From: an uncultured Opitutales bacterium
GTDB lineage: Bacteria; Verrucomicrobiota; Verrucomicrobiia; Opitutales; UBA953
Assembly (NCBI GenBank): GCA_934675585.1
Contig: CAKUQY010000009.1
Coordinates: forward strand, 1-64,000
Direction of reading: 5' to 3'
DNA length: 64,000 nt
Positions 16,304-24,811 of the stretch are shown here, in pieces. How positions within the stretch are numbered: the stretch's first letter is position 1; every line of letters starts with the position of its first letter. Under the pieces are notes generated by a model that had not been told where the DNA came from, made no database searches, and saw nothing but the letters and a program-made list of their open reading frames with translations. Made by a program: the position numbers and the translations under genes.

Positions 16304-17503
16304 ATGAAATACAAAGAACTTGAAAATCTCTGCGACAAAAATCTAATTACGTTTGAACAACGCGATGCGATTGCAGAAGCGCTAAAAATTGGTCCATTTT
16401 CAAAAGCGCGCAATTACTTGTTTGTTTGCGCTTGCGCGTTGGGCGGCATTTTAGTTTTGGCGGGAATCATTATGCTGATTTCAGCAAATTGGGAAGACGT
16501 TCCCGCGCGCGTCAAGCAAATCGGCTCATCGATTTTGTTGCTTGGATTTTGGTTGGCGGGATTAAAATTTTTATTTCAAAAAAATCCTCGTCCCATCGTT
16601 GGCGAAATTTTTTGTTCGTTGGGCGCGGTGATGTTGTTGGTTTGCATCGCGCTTTACGGGCAAATTTATCAATTGTCGTCAGAAACTTGGAAGCCGCTAT
16701 TTGCTTGGTTTGTCGGCATTGTGGCGTTCCCGTGGATTTTGAAATTGCGCGGCGTTTTTGTGATTTCGCTCATTGCGGGAACGGCGGCGATTTTAACTTA
16801 TGCCAGCGAAAATTTTAATGGTAGCAATGCGTTTTTTATTACTTACGCAACGTTTATTTCGATTTTTGCTTTGGGCGTTTTTCTTAAAAATTGTTTGGGC
16901 GAAAAAGCGCGCAGCTACGCGGTGTTCCCGCGCGTGGGCGGGTTTTTGTGCGCGACAATGATGGCGTTTTTTGCGTGTTCTAGTGTTGTCAATTTCAAAA
17001 TGTCCGCACTTTTAGTGTTCGCGGGAACGCTCGTATTTTTGGTGGCGCAAATTTGGAATGTTTTTTGCACGAGCGAAAATAATCGTCGCTTTGGTATTTT
17101 TGTTGCGGGAACGCAAGCGCTCTTTTTCGTGTTCCCGCTCATCGCCTCCGCTATTTGTTTTGGGAATAATATTTCTGAAATTTATTTTGGAGACAACAAT
17201 GTGTTTGAAATTTTGATGATTGCGCTTTTCTTTGTAACAGGCGTTCTCACGATGATTTGGGGCGCAAAAATCAACGAAAAATTTCACATTAACACGGGAA
17301 CGATTTTGGTGTTGCTTTCGGGCTTGGCGGTTTTGACGCGCGTCATCGAATCGCTTTCTACGAGCGGATTTGTGCTGATTTTTGCGGGAACGTTTTTTCT
17401 CGCGTTTGCTTACGCGTTGGCGCGTTCCCGCAAAATTTTAACCGAAAAAGTGGCGAATGAAAATACAAGCGTTCCCGCCGAAAAACCAACCGAAAATCAA
17501 TAG
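16304..17503 (+). CDS. DUF2157 multi-pass membrane protein
   Basis: The 399-residue protein has a short cytoplasmic N-terminal region (MKYKELENLCDKNLITFEQRDAIAE) typical of DUF2157, then the ILVLAGIIMLISANWEDVPARVKQ segment (the family signature, about residues 45-70) and about ten further membrane helices. Its function is unknown. The next gene is a GDYXXLXY-domain protein 11 bp downstream; these families are known neighbours and probably act together in the envelope. Many of the short loops carry Ala-Gly-Thr or Val-Pro-Ala encoded by the repeated word. Confidence 0.85.
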   Translation: MKYKELENLCDKNLITFEQRDAIAEALKIGPFSKARNYLFVCACALGGILVLAGIIMLISANWEDVPARVKQIGSSILLLGFWLAGLKFLFQKNPRPIVGEIFCSLGAVMLLVCIALYGQIYQLSSETWKPLFAWFVGIVAFPWILKLRGVFVISLIAGTAAILTYASENFNGSNAFFITYATFISIFALGVFLKNCLGEKARSYAVFPRVGGFLCATMMAFFACSSVVNFKMSALLVFAGTLVFLVAQIWNVFCTSENNRRFGIFVAGTQALFFVFPLIASAICFGNNISEIYFGDNNVFEILMIALFFVTGVLTMIWGAKINEKFHINTGTILVLLSGLAVLTRVIESLSTSGFVLIFAGTFFLAFAYALARSRKILTEKVANENTSVPAEKPTENQ

Positions 17504-17514
17504 TTTTTTGACTT

Positions 17515-18231
17515 ATGAAATCATTAAAAATCTTTTTAGTAATTGCGCTCGTCGTGGCGCAAATTGTCGCTATTTTTGTGCTTTCGTTTGCGCGGGAACG
17601 CGAGCGCGACAACGCCAAAACTTTTTATTTGCGTTGCGAAACTTACGACCCGCGAGATTTGTTGCGCGGACATTATTTTCCAGTCAATTTTGAAATCGAT
17701 CGCGAAAAATTTTCGCTCTCAAAAATTGACGAATCGATTATCGATCCCGACGATTTAAAAAGCGCGAAAGAAAGTTTTGTGCTTTGGCAAAATGAAGATA
17801 AACCATTTAGTTGGAAAACTTTTAATTTGGAGCAAACGCGCTTAAAAATGGTGCTGATGCTTGATGAAAAAACGCGCATCGCTTACATTGCGGGCATTTA
17901 CAAAAATGCGCCCGTTTACGATGAACGCAGCGAAGCTATCGTGCTCGATGTAAAGGCAGAATGTATTCGTTGGGAAGCAGATTATAAGGCGTCTGCAAAG
18001 TCTGCCACAAAAAAACCGAAATTTAATGATGGCGAAATTTATTTAAAGCCCGTGAATCACGAACGCCGTTTTTATGTTTCGGAAACGCGAGCAAAAGCGT
18101 TGGACAAACAGTTGGAAGAAGCACGCAAAAATCCTGACGTTCCCGCAGAAATTTTAGCAGAAGTTTTCTTGCGTAGCGACGGCTCGCTTGGCATTAAAAA
18201 TCTCATCGTGAACGGCGTTCCCGTAAAATAA
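17515..18231 (+). CDS. GDYXXLXY-domain membrane-anchored protein
   Basis: The 238-residue protein has one N-terminal membrane helix (MKSLKIFLVIALVVAQIVAIFVLSF) and then an extracytoplasmic domain opening with TYDPRDLLRGHYFPVNFEID, the pattern of the GDYXXLXY family with His in place of Asp at the name-giving site. Members are found beside DUF2157 proteins, as here. No enzymatic motif is visible. It is followed after one base by the CAT-like gene, so the three are probably transcribed together. Confidence 0.8.
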   Translation: MKSLKIFLVIALVVAQIVAIFVLSFARERERDNAKTFYLRCETYDPRDLLRGHYFPVNFEIDREKFSLSKIDESIIDPDDLKSAKESFVLWQNEDKPFSWKTFNLEQTRLKMVLMLDEKTRIAYIAGIYKNAPVYDERSEAIVLDVKAECIRWEADYKASAKSATKKPKFNDGEIYLKPVNHERRFYVSETRAKALDKQLEEARKNPDVPAEILAEVFLRSDGSLGIKNLIVNGVPVK

Positions 18232-18232
18232 A

Positions 18233-18889
18233 ATGGCAGTTTTTTTTGATAACGATTTTCGGGAAATTCCGTTGGCGACTTGGAAGCGCGCGGAACTTTT
18301 CAACACATTTCGCGATTTTGCTGATTCGCGTTTTGATGTGGGAGTTGAGATTGACGCGGAACCGTTGCACCATTTGGCGAAAGCGCGCGGCGATTCGTTT
18401 TTTCTGCTCGCGCTGTTTGCGATTTCAAAGGCCTACAATAGCGTTCCCGAGATGCGCCAGCGCTTTTTGCGCGACAACGCGATTGCAGAATATGCGGTTT
18501 GCCATCCGAGTTCACCGCTGATGACGGCTGACGGTGAAAATTTTTTACAAACAACGCTCCCGTATCGTGCAACATTTGCCGAATTTGCCGCTGAAGCCGT
18601 GCCGATTGTTGAAGCCGTTCGCCACGGGAACGAGGCGGGAATGGAAATGGGAGTTAAAAGCCCAAACATTTTTTGCGCGTCGTGCGTGCCGTGGTTTTCG
18701 ACGCAAACTTTCGTTCCCGCCGTTTATCGGCGCAATCAAGACACGCACGTTATTTCGTGGTTTAAAAAAAGTGCCGCGGGAACGGTGCTGGTGAGTTCCA
18801 CTTTTAACCATTGTTTTACTGATGGCTTGCACGTGGGAAAATTTTTTAACGCCGTCGCGGAAAACTTTAAAAATCCTGAAACGCTTTAA
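18233..18889 (+). CDS. Chloramphenicol acetyltransferase-like protein
   Basis: The 218-residue protein matches type A chloramphenicol acetyltransferases in length and layout: an N-terminal FTNTFRDFADSRFDVGVEID-like segment, a central GEN/FLQTTLPYRATFAEF region, and the catalytic motif near the C-terminus, here NHCFTDGLHVGKFF with the active His and the structural Asp-Gly. Such proteins acetylate chloramphenicol or other hydroxyl substrates with acetyl-CoA. With a chromosomal setting behind two envelope proteins and no mobile element, a housekeeping or maltose-acetyltransferase-like role is as likely as resistance. Codon use and repeated-word content are native. Confidence 0.8.
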   Translation: MAVFFDNDFREIPLATWKRAELFNTFRDFADSRFDVGVEIDAEPLHHLAKARGDSFFLLALFAISKAYNSVPEMRQRFLRDNAIAEYAVCHPSSPLMTADGENFLQTTLPYRATFAEFAAEAVPIVEAVRHGNEAGMEMGVKSPNIFCASCVPWFSTQTFVPAVYRRNQDTHVISWFKKSAAGTVLVSSTFNHCFTDGLHVGKFFNAVAENFKNPETL

Positions 18890-18991
18890 ATTATTATAAA
18901 AAAATCGTCGCTATTATCGCTTGGAATTTCCGCGCTTGTCGCCGCAAACGCGCGCGGGAACGCAGTCAAAATCGCGTTCTCGTGAAAATTC

Positions 18992-19020
18992 TTGACAGAG
19001 TGAACGAAAAAGTTTTTAAT
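18992..19020 (+). promoter_or_regulatory. Promoter of tRNA-Gln
   Basis: A perfect TTGACA (18992-18997), a 17 bp spacer and TTTAAT (19015-19020) end 16 nt before the mature tRNA. Confidence 0.7.
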
Positions 19021-19036
19021 TAAAGATAAACTTGAT

Positions 19037-19110
19037 TGTCCGATGGTGTAATGGCAGCACAATTGATTTTGGTTCAATTTGTCCAAGTTCGAATCTTGGT
19101 CGGACAACCA
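19037..19110 (+). tRNA. tRNA-Gln (anticodon TTG)
   Basis: The acceptor stem TGTCCGA pairs with TCGGACA; the U1-A72 pair is typical of tRNA-Gln. The anticodon stem ATTGA/TCAAT encloses the loop TTTTGGT with anticodon TTG. The T-arm is CCAAG-TTCGAAT-CTTGG, and CCA is encoded (19108-19110). Confidence 0.96.
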
Positions 19111-19144
19111 TTTTAGAAAGCCCTTAAAATTTGGAAAAACGCTC

Positions 19145-19173
19145 TCGCGGGAACGCGCTTTTGCGGTTATAAT
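19145..19173 (+). promoter_or_regulatory. Promoter of the 48-residue membrane protein, -35 from the repeated word
   Basis: TCGCGG (19145-19150, part of TCGCGGGAACG), a 17 bp spacer and TATAAT (19168-19173) end 8 nt before the ATG at 19182. The geometry matches the promoters at 7840, 34467 (minus) and 62937. Confidence 0.55.
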
Positions 19174-19181
19174 TGTTTGAA

Positions 19182-19328
19182 ATGCAAAACAAAAATCAAT
19201 CAATTCAAAAAACGCAAATTCGTTATCGTCGCCAAGCTAAAGATGTGTTTACAACGCTCATTTACGCGGGCGTCGTGGCTTTGCTGTTTGTTGAGTTTTT
19301 AGCGATGTTTTGCCTTGATATTTTTTAG
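19182..19328 (+). CDS. Small single-pass membrane protein (48 aa)
   Basis: An ATG 8 nt after a TATAAT box opens a 48-residue frame: a basic, polar N-terminus (MQNKNQSIQKTQIRYRRQAK), then one hydrophobic helix of about 22 residues (LIYAGVVALLFVEFLAMFCL). By the positive-inside rule the N-terminus faces the cytoplasm. It lies between tRNA-Gln and hisS, 26 bp before the latter, and could share its transcript. I do not recognise a family. The good promoter and clean topology support a real gene. Confidence 0.6.
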   Translation: MQNKNQSIQKTQIRYRRQAKDVFTTLIYAGVVALLFVEFLAMFCLDIF

Positions 19329-19354
19329 TTTAATTTCAAAAATTATTAGTTCAA

Positions 19355-20749
19355 ATGGCCACATTTAAAGCATTGCCAGGTTTTCGCGATTTTTATCCAG
19401 AAGATTGCGCAGTTCGTAATTACACATTCGCTAATTGGCGAAATGTTGCACAAAAATTTGGGTTTCACGAATGGGACGCTCCCGCGTTGGAGCCGCTTGA
19501 GCTTTTTACCGAAAAAAGCGGTGAAGAAATTGTTTCGCAACTTTTTAATTTTGAAGACAAGGGCGGGCGTAAAGTTTCGTTGCGTCCAGAAATGACGCCA
19601 AGTTTGGCGCGTTTGGTGGGTGCGCGCGCGGGAACGCTTCGCCGTCCTATCAAGTGGTTTGGCATTGGCGAAAATTATCGTTATGAAAAGCAACAAAAGG
19701 GCCGTTTGCGCGCGTTTTATCAATTTAATGCGGACATTTTTGGCGAGGCGGGAGCGTCGGCAGATGCTGAAATTATTGCGCTTTGCATCGAAGCGTTGCG
19801 TGCATTTGGCTTGCAAGAAAAAGATTTTAAAATTCGTTTGAGCGACCGCACGCTTTGGTTTTTGTTTTTGGCGAGCATTGGTTTAAATGATGAAACGCTG
19901 GCGACGAAAGCGTTGGGCGTGGTGGATAAATTGGAGCGCGTTTCGGCTGAAGATGCGCTTGAAATGATGCAAAAAGCGCTCGCGGGAACGTCGCTCGACG
20001 CCGCGGGAACGCTTGCGCAAATTCGTGAATTTATCGCGATCGATTCGCTCGAAGCGTTAAAAACTCGTTTTAGCGGGAACGCAGAAATTGAGGCGCGTTT
20101 GGCAGATTGGACATTTTTGCTCGACACTTTGAACGCGATGGGCGTGGGCGATTTTGTTGCGGTTGATTTGTTGATTGTGCGCGGGCTTGCGTATTACACG
20201 GGCTTTGTTTTTGAAGCGTTTCAGCTGGGCAGTGAAGGGCGCGCGCTCGCTGGCGGCGGTCGTTATGACAAATTGGTCAAAAAATTGGGCGGTCCCGAAA
20301 TGCCCGCCGTTGGTTTTGGCATGGGCGATGTTACGCTGCGCAATTTGCTTGAAGAACGCGGTTTAATGCCGCAACTTTCTTTTGCGCCAGATTTTTACGC
20401 GATTACGCTTGCTGATGAATGTCGCAAAGCCGCGCTCGAAGATGTCGGGGAATTGCGCCGCGCGGGAATGCGCGTCGAATACGCATTTAAAACAGGCAAA
20501 TTTGGTAAAATGATTCAAGCTGCCGAGCAGACGGGAACGCGTTTTGCGCTCATCTACGGCATCGATGAATTGTCTGCGGGCGTTGTAAAAGTGCGCGACA
20601 CACAAGAGCGCCGCGAAATCGCGTTCCCGCGCAATCAACTTTTGGCAGCGTTGAGCGATGTGCTCGCGAATGGTTTGCCTGTTGTTGAGGAACCTACTTG
20701 CCACGGCGACGGCAATTGTGAACATTGCACTTGTGGCAAAAAATCATAA
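19355..20749 (+). CDS. hisS: Histidyl-tRNA synthetase
   Basis: This class II synthetase charges tRNA-His. In 464 residues it shows motif 1 (around EKSGEEIVSQLFNFEDKGGR), motif 2 (SLRPEMTPSLARL, then FGIGENYRYEKQQKGR), the His-binding RGLAYYTGFVFEAF loop (about 271-284), motif 3 (AVGFGMGDV) and the C-terminal anticodon-binding domain. The last 20 residues form an unusual His/Cys-rich tail (CHGDGNCEHCTCGKKS) not expected in this family. It follows tRNA-Gln and a small membrane protein and precedes aroB by 20 bp, probably as one operon. Confidence 0.96.
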   Translation: MATFKALPGFRDFYPEDCAVRNYTFANWRNVAQKFGFHEWDAPALEPLELFTEKSGEEIVSQLFNFEDKGGRKVSLRPEMTPSLARLVGARAGTLRRPIKWFGIGENYRYEKQQKGRLRAFYQFNADIFGEAGASADAEIIALCIEALRAFGLQEKDFKIRLSDRTLWFLFLASIGLNDETLATKALGVVDKLERVSAEDALEMMQKALAGTSLDAAGTLAQIREFIAIDSLEALKTRFSGNAEIEARLADWTFLLDTLNAMGVGDFVAVDLLIVRGLAYYTGFVFEAFQLGSEGRALAGGGRYDKLVKKLGGPEMPAVGFGMGDVTLRNLLEERGLMPQLSFAPDFYAITLADECRKAALEDVGELRRAGMRVEYAFKTGKFGKMIQAAEQTGTRFALIYGIDELSAGVVKVRDTQERREIAFPRNQLLAALSDVLANGLPVVEEPTCHGDGNCEHCTCGKKS

Positions 20750-20769
20750 TCGCGTTCCCGCAAAAAATT

Positions 20770-21855
20770 ATGAAAAATTTAGAAGTTTCGTTAGGCGCGC
20801 GCACTTATCCGATTGAGATCGGTTCGGCGCTCGTTCCCGCACAATTGCAACGTTGGCTGGCGCCGTATGTCGAAAAAAAGCGTCCCATCGCGGTCGTTAC
20901 GTGTCCGCGCTTGCTTGAGCTTTACCCTGCAATTTTTAAAGCGCTTGATGAAATTGCTTGTGTGATTTATGTGACGAGTGTTGATGGCGAAAAGGCAAAA
21001 TCGACGGGCGAATTGATCAATCTTTGGGAAACGCTTGCGCAGGCGCACATCGATCGCAGTGGCGTTTTGGTGGCGATTGGCGGCGGTGTTGTTGGCGATT
21101 TGACGGGTTTTGCGGCGGCATCGTTTTTGCGCGGGATCGATTTTATTCAGGTTCCGACGACGCTTTTGTCGATGGTTGATAGTTCTGTCGGTGGCAAAAC
21201 AGCGGTTAATTTGGTGGCGGGCAAAAATTTAGTAGGCGCATTTTATCAGCCCAAAGTGGTGCTCGCGGATATGGATTTGCTTAAAACTTTGCCCGCGAAC
21301 GAATTTGCGGCAGGTATGGGCGAAGTGATCAAATACGGAATGCTCGGCGATGCAAAACTTTTTGAAACGCTCGAAAAAACAAACGCAGAAAATCTGGCTG
21401 CGATTGTTCGTCGTTGTTGCGAAATTAAAGCGACAATCGTTGCTGCCGATGAACGCGAAACCGCGAGCGATGGCGGACGTGCCTTGCTCAATTTAGGACA
21501 TACTTTTGGACACGCGATTGAAAAAGTTGCGGGCTATGGCAGTTATTTGCATGGCGAAGCGGTTGGCGTGGGCTTGATGGCGATTGCGCGTTTGTCTGAA
21601 ATTTTAGGACTCGCGCCTAATTATTCATTTTCGCCGCGCGTGGAAGCGTTGTTAAAAAAATATAATTTGCCAACACAATTGCGCCAACCATTGCCGCTCG
21701 AAGCGTTGATGGAAGCGATGGCGTCGGACAAAAAAGTTTCTGCGGGAACGTTAAAATTTGTGTTGATGCGTGCGATTGGCGATGCGTTCACGAGCAAAGC
21801 CGTTCCTGCCGAAAGCGTGCGCGCGGTTTGGCAAGAATTAGGGGCGACAAAATAA
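20770..21855 (+). CDS. aroB: 3-dehydroquinate synthase
   Basis: AroB cyclises DAHP to 3-dehydroquinate, the second step of the shikimate pathway, using NAD and a divalent metal. The 361-residue protein shows the NAD-binding AIGGGVVGDLTGFAA (about residues 100-114), the PTTLLSMVDSSVGGKTAVN segment (about 130-148), and the metal ligands in LNLGHTFGHAIE (about 242-253) and YLHGEAVGVG. I start at ATG 20770 (MKNLEVSLGARTYPI); an in-frame start 45 bp upstream overlaps the end of hisS and adds non-conserved residues. The downstream gene begins at the base after its stop. Confidence 0.96.
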   Translation: MKNLEVSLGARTYPIEIGSALVPAQLQRWLAPYVEKKRPIAVVTCPRLLELYPAIFKALDEIACVIYVTSVDGEKAKSTGELINLWETLAQAHIDRSGVLVAIGGGVVGDLTGFAAASFLRGIDFIQVPTTLLSMVDSSVGGKTAVNLVAGKNLVGAFYQPKVVLADMDLLKTLPANEFAAGMGEVIKYGMLGDAKLFETLEKTNAENLAAIVRRCCEIKATIVAADERETASDGGRALLNLGHTFGHAIEKVAGYGSYLHGEAVGVGLMAIARLSEILGLAPNYSFSPRVEALLKKYNLPTQLRQPLPLEALMEAMASDKKVSAGTLKFVLMRAIGDAFTSKAVPAESVRAVWQELGATK

Positions 21856-22980
21856 ATGAAAAAGCGAACAATTATTGGAATTATTTTTGCCGTTCCCGCC
21901 ATTTTGTTGGCGATTGCGTTGATGATTTTAGCGAGCGATGGCGTGCAAAAATCAATCATTGTTTCAGCTTTAAAAAGTGCAAAAATCGACGCTGAATGCG
22001 AAACATTTGAAGTCGATTATTTTTCAAATTATCGCATGAGCGCGGTAAAAATGAAATTTGAAGATGGCACGATTTTGAGCGCGCCGACTTTGCATCTTGA
22101 TTCTAATTTTTGGGGATTGCTTTTTACGGGAACGCTTCATTTGTCGGAGCCCGCGGCGATTGTCGCAGAGCACAAACATTGGCGCGTTCCCGCCACGCTT
22201 AATTCGCTGTTGCTCGATTTTAATTTTGGTTTTTTCAAAAAAATAAACGTCGGTTTTAAAATTGAAGAACTCGCGGGAACGCCGATTCGCGTTGAAAATG
22301 GCGTTGTTAATTTTGAAGACGATGTCGCGCAAGTCAACTTAACTTTGCGCGATAAAAACGGCGCGTATTGTTTTTTTAACACGCAAAAAATAATGCGCGA
22401 TAAAAGCACGGGAACGTTTTTTGCGCAAGGTAATTTGACGCTCGTAAATCTTGATTTTAAAACTTGGTTGCGCGGGAACGATTTTGTGCGCCCAACGCTC
22501 GAACGCGCGCAGGCAAATTTTCGCTTGGTCATCAATGAAACCAACAACAAAGCCGAATTGAAATTGGCGAGCATTAACGCTCGCGTAAAAAATGAATTTT
22601 CAAAAACAAACAAAAACGCGCGCGCGGTAAGCGGGCTTTTTGATGTTGGCGGTATTTTGGCGGGAACGCTCGCCGAAAAAACAAATTCGATTCAGGCAGC
22701 AAAAACGCTTAACGGATTCGCGATTTTTCACGATTATTTTCGCCAATTGACAATTGATGACGGACATGTCGCGTTCATTTTTAACGGCAAAAATAAATTG
22801 ATAGTGCGCGATTTGTTTTTGATAAACGATTCGTTGCAATTGCGCGGGAACGGCAATATTGATGCGCGTTCCCGTCAAATTTTCTTTGGCGGGCAAGTCG
22901 ATGCGCAAGGCGATTTGGGCAATTTGCTCGAAACGTTTGGGCAAAATCCGTTCCCGATTGATTTTCAGCGCGCGTGGTAA
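21856..22980 (+). CDS. AsmA-like envelope protein (tentative)
   Basis: The 374-residue protein has an N-terminal membrane anchor (IIGIIFAVPAILLAIALMIL) and a long beta-rich extracytoplasmic part with repeated pairs such as VKMKFEDGTILSAPTLHLDS and LTLVNLDFKTWL. This alternation is typical of AsmA/TamB-type proteins that bridge the envelope and move lipids. No catalytic motif is seen. It starts at the base after the aroB stop and lies 6 bp before mutL. The gene is rich in the repeated word, consistent with weak sequence constraint. The family call rests on architecture only. Confidence 0.5.
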   Translation: MKKRTIIGIIFAVPAILLAIALMILASDGVQKSIIVSALKSAKIDAECETFEVDYFSNYRMSAVKMKFEDGTILSAPTLHLDSNFWGLLFTGTLHLSEPAAIVAEHKHWRVPATLNSLLLDFNFGFFKKINVGFKIEELAGTPIRVENGVVNFEDDVAQVNLTLRDKNGAYCFFNTQKIMRDKSTGTFFAQGNLTLVNLDFKTWLRGNDFVRPTLERAQANFRLVINETNNKAELKLASINARVKNEFSKTNKNARAVSGLFDVGGILAGTLAEKTNSIQAAKTLNGFAIFHDYFRQLTIDDGHVAFIFNGKNKLIVRDLFLINDSLQLRGNGNIDARSRQIFFGGQVDAQGDLGNLLETFGQNPFPIDFQRAW

Positions 22981-22986
22981 AAATTT

Positions 22987-24795
22987 ATGGCAAAAGTTAA
23001 AATATTATCTGAGCATGTCGCCAATCAAATCGCCGCGGGCGAAGTGGTTGAGCGTCCAATGTCGGTAATTAAAGAACTTTTGGAAAACGCGATTGATTCG
23101 GGCGCGACGCGTATTAAAATTTGTTTTAACGATGCGGGACGCAGTTTTATTTCGATTGAAGACAACGGTTGTGGCATGACGCGCGAAGACGCAATGACCG
23201 CGCTCGAACGCCACGCAACTTCCAAGCTTGAAACTTCGAGCGATTTAGATAATATTCACACCTTCGGTTTTCGCGGAGAGGCGCTCCCGTCAATCGCGTC
23301 GATTTCGCGCTTTTGTCTTAAAACTCGACCCAGTGATCAAGAATTAGGAACCGAAATTGCGATCCATGGCGGACGTTATTTGTATTGTCGCGAATGTGGC
23401 ATGAGCGCGGGAACGTTGATTACTGTTGAAGGTTTATTTTTTAACGTTCCTGCGCGTTTAAAATTTTTAAAAGCGGCTTCGACAGAATCGGCTCATGTGA
23501 CTCGCGTGGTGCGGCTTTATGCGTTGGCGCATCCAAATATTCATTTCGTTTTGATCGCCGATGGCAAACAGGTTTTTATGTCGCCCGCAAACATCGATTT
23601 GCTCGATCGCGTTTGTAAGATTTGGGGAAATCAATTGTTCGCAGATTTGATGGTTTTGCCGCCCAAAGAAGTTCCGGGTATGAAATTGTCTGGACTTTTG
23701 GGGAAGCCGGGCGTGAGCCGCGCAAGTCGTCAGGAAATTGTTACGATTGTGAATGGACGCCCGATTGATAGCCGTTTGATGGTAAACACGCTCATCGAAA
23801 GTTATCACACGCTGATCCCGCGCGCGCGTTATCCGTTGGCATATTTATTTCTTGAAATTGCCCCGCACGCAATCGATGTCAATGTGCATCCTGCCAAGCG
23901 AGAAATTCGTTTTCGCGATGAATCAAAAGTGCGCAATTTTATTATGGTTGCGATTTTGTCTGCTTTGGGATTGATGCGCGATGAAACAAATGCCGAAAAA
24001 AATGAATCCAGCGCGCCACAAGCAATTGCTTTCGCGGGAACGCCTGTAATTGACGCAAAACCAATTGCAGAAACACATTTTGAACCAGCGAAAAATAACG
24101 TTCCCGCGCCCGCAAAAACCATTCTCGCGCCCGCAATTCCCGTTCCCGTAAAATCAATTCCCGTTCCCGCAAGCGTAAAACGCGTTCCCGCAACAGATTT
24201 GCAATTTAAAAATTGGCGTTATTTGGGACAAATGACTAACGAAAATGTCGTTCTATTTCAAGCGCATGAAAATTTGATTTTGTTTAACATCAAATACGCA
24301 CGGGAACGCATTATTTACGAGCGCATTTTACGTCAATTTAAGAGTGAAAAATTAATGCCTTCGCAACAATTGTTGATGCCGGAATTGCTCGAATTGCCAC
24401 CACTGTTGAGTGATTTGTTGACACAGTCGATTAAAATTTTTGACGGTGCGGGATTCGAAATCGAATTGTTTGGACGAGACGTTTTTCGCATTAAATCGAT
24501 TCCCGAATGGTTGGGAGAAAACGAAGACCCCAAAATTTTTGTGTGCGATTTGCTCGATCGTATTCAACGCTTTCCCGTCAATTATTCACGCAGCAATATC
24601 GCCACTGAAACATTGGCAAAAATGGCGTGTTCCCGCGCAGGAAACAAAATAGAAATACTCGATCGCGAAAAAACATTGCTGTTATTGACTCAACTTTTTG
24701 AATGCGAACAGCCAAATACCAGCCCGCGTGGATTTAAAATTTTTGCAGAAATTTCGCGCGATGATATTTTTAGCAAATTCGGTCTCGCTAATTAG
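22987..24795 (+). CDS. mutL: DNA mismatch repair protein MutL
   Basis: MutL couples mismatch recognition by MutS to strand removal. The N-terminal GHKL ATPase is complete: IAAGEVVERPMSVIKELLENAIDSG (residues 15-39), DNGCGM (about 58-63), ATSKL and the TFGFRGEALPSIAS lid. The dimerisation domain ends near 540. A proline/alanine linker (about 330-400) is largely Val-Pro-Ala units from copies of the repeated word. In the C-terminal domain the place of the endonuclease motif DQHA(X)2E(X)4E reads FNIKYARERIIYERI, so the metal-binding residues are missing and this MutL is probably not a nuclease. A nick source such as MutH is not in the window. Confidence 0.95.
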   Translation: MAKVKILSEHVANQIAAGEVVERPMSVIKELLENAIDSGATRIKICFNDAGRSFISIEDNGCGMTREDAMTALERHATSKLETSSDLDNIHTFGFRGEALPSIASISRFCLKTRPSDQELGTEIAIHGGRYLYCRECGMSAGTLITVEGLFFNVPARLKFLKAASTESAHVTRVVRLYALAHPNIHFVLIADGKQVFMSPANIDLLDRVCKIWGNQLFADLMVLPPKEVPGMKLSGLLGKPGVSRASRQEIVTIVNGRPIDSRLMVNTLIESYHTLIPRARYPLAYLFLEIAPHAIDVNVHPAKREIRFRDESKVRNFIMVAILSALGLMRDETNAEKNESSAPQAIAFAGTPVIDAKPIAETHFEPAKNNVPAPAKTILAPAIPVPVKSIPVPASVKRVPATDLQFKNWRYLGQMTNENVVLFQAHENLILFNIKYARERIIYERILRQFKSEKLMPSQQLLMPELLELPPLLSDLLTQSIKIFDGAGFEIELFGRDVFRIKSIPEWLGENEDPKIFVCDLLDRIQRFPVNYSRSNIATETLAKMACSRAGNKIEILDREKTLLLLTQLFECEQPNTSPRGFKIFAEISRDDIFSKFGLAN

Positions 24796-24811
24796 TTGGC
24801 GGGAACGCGCT

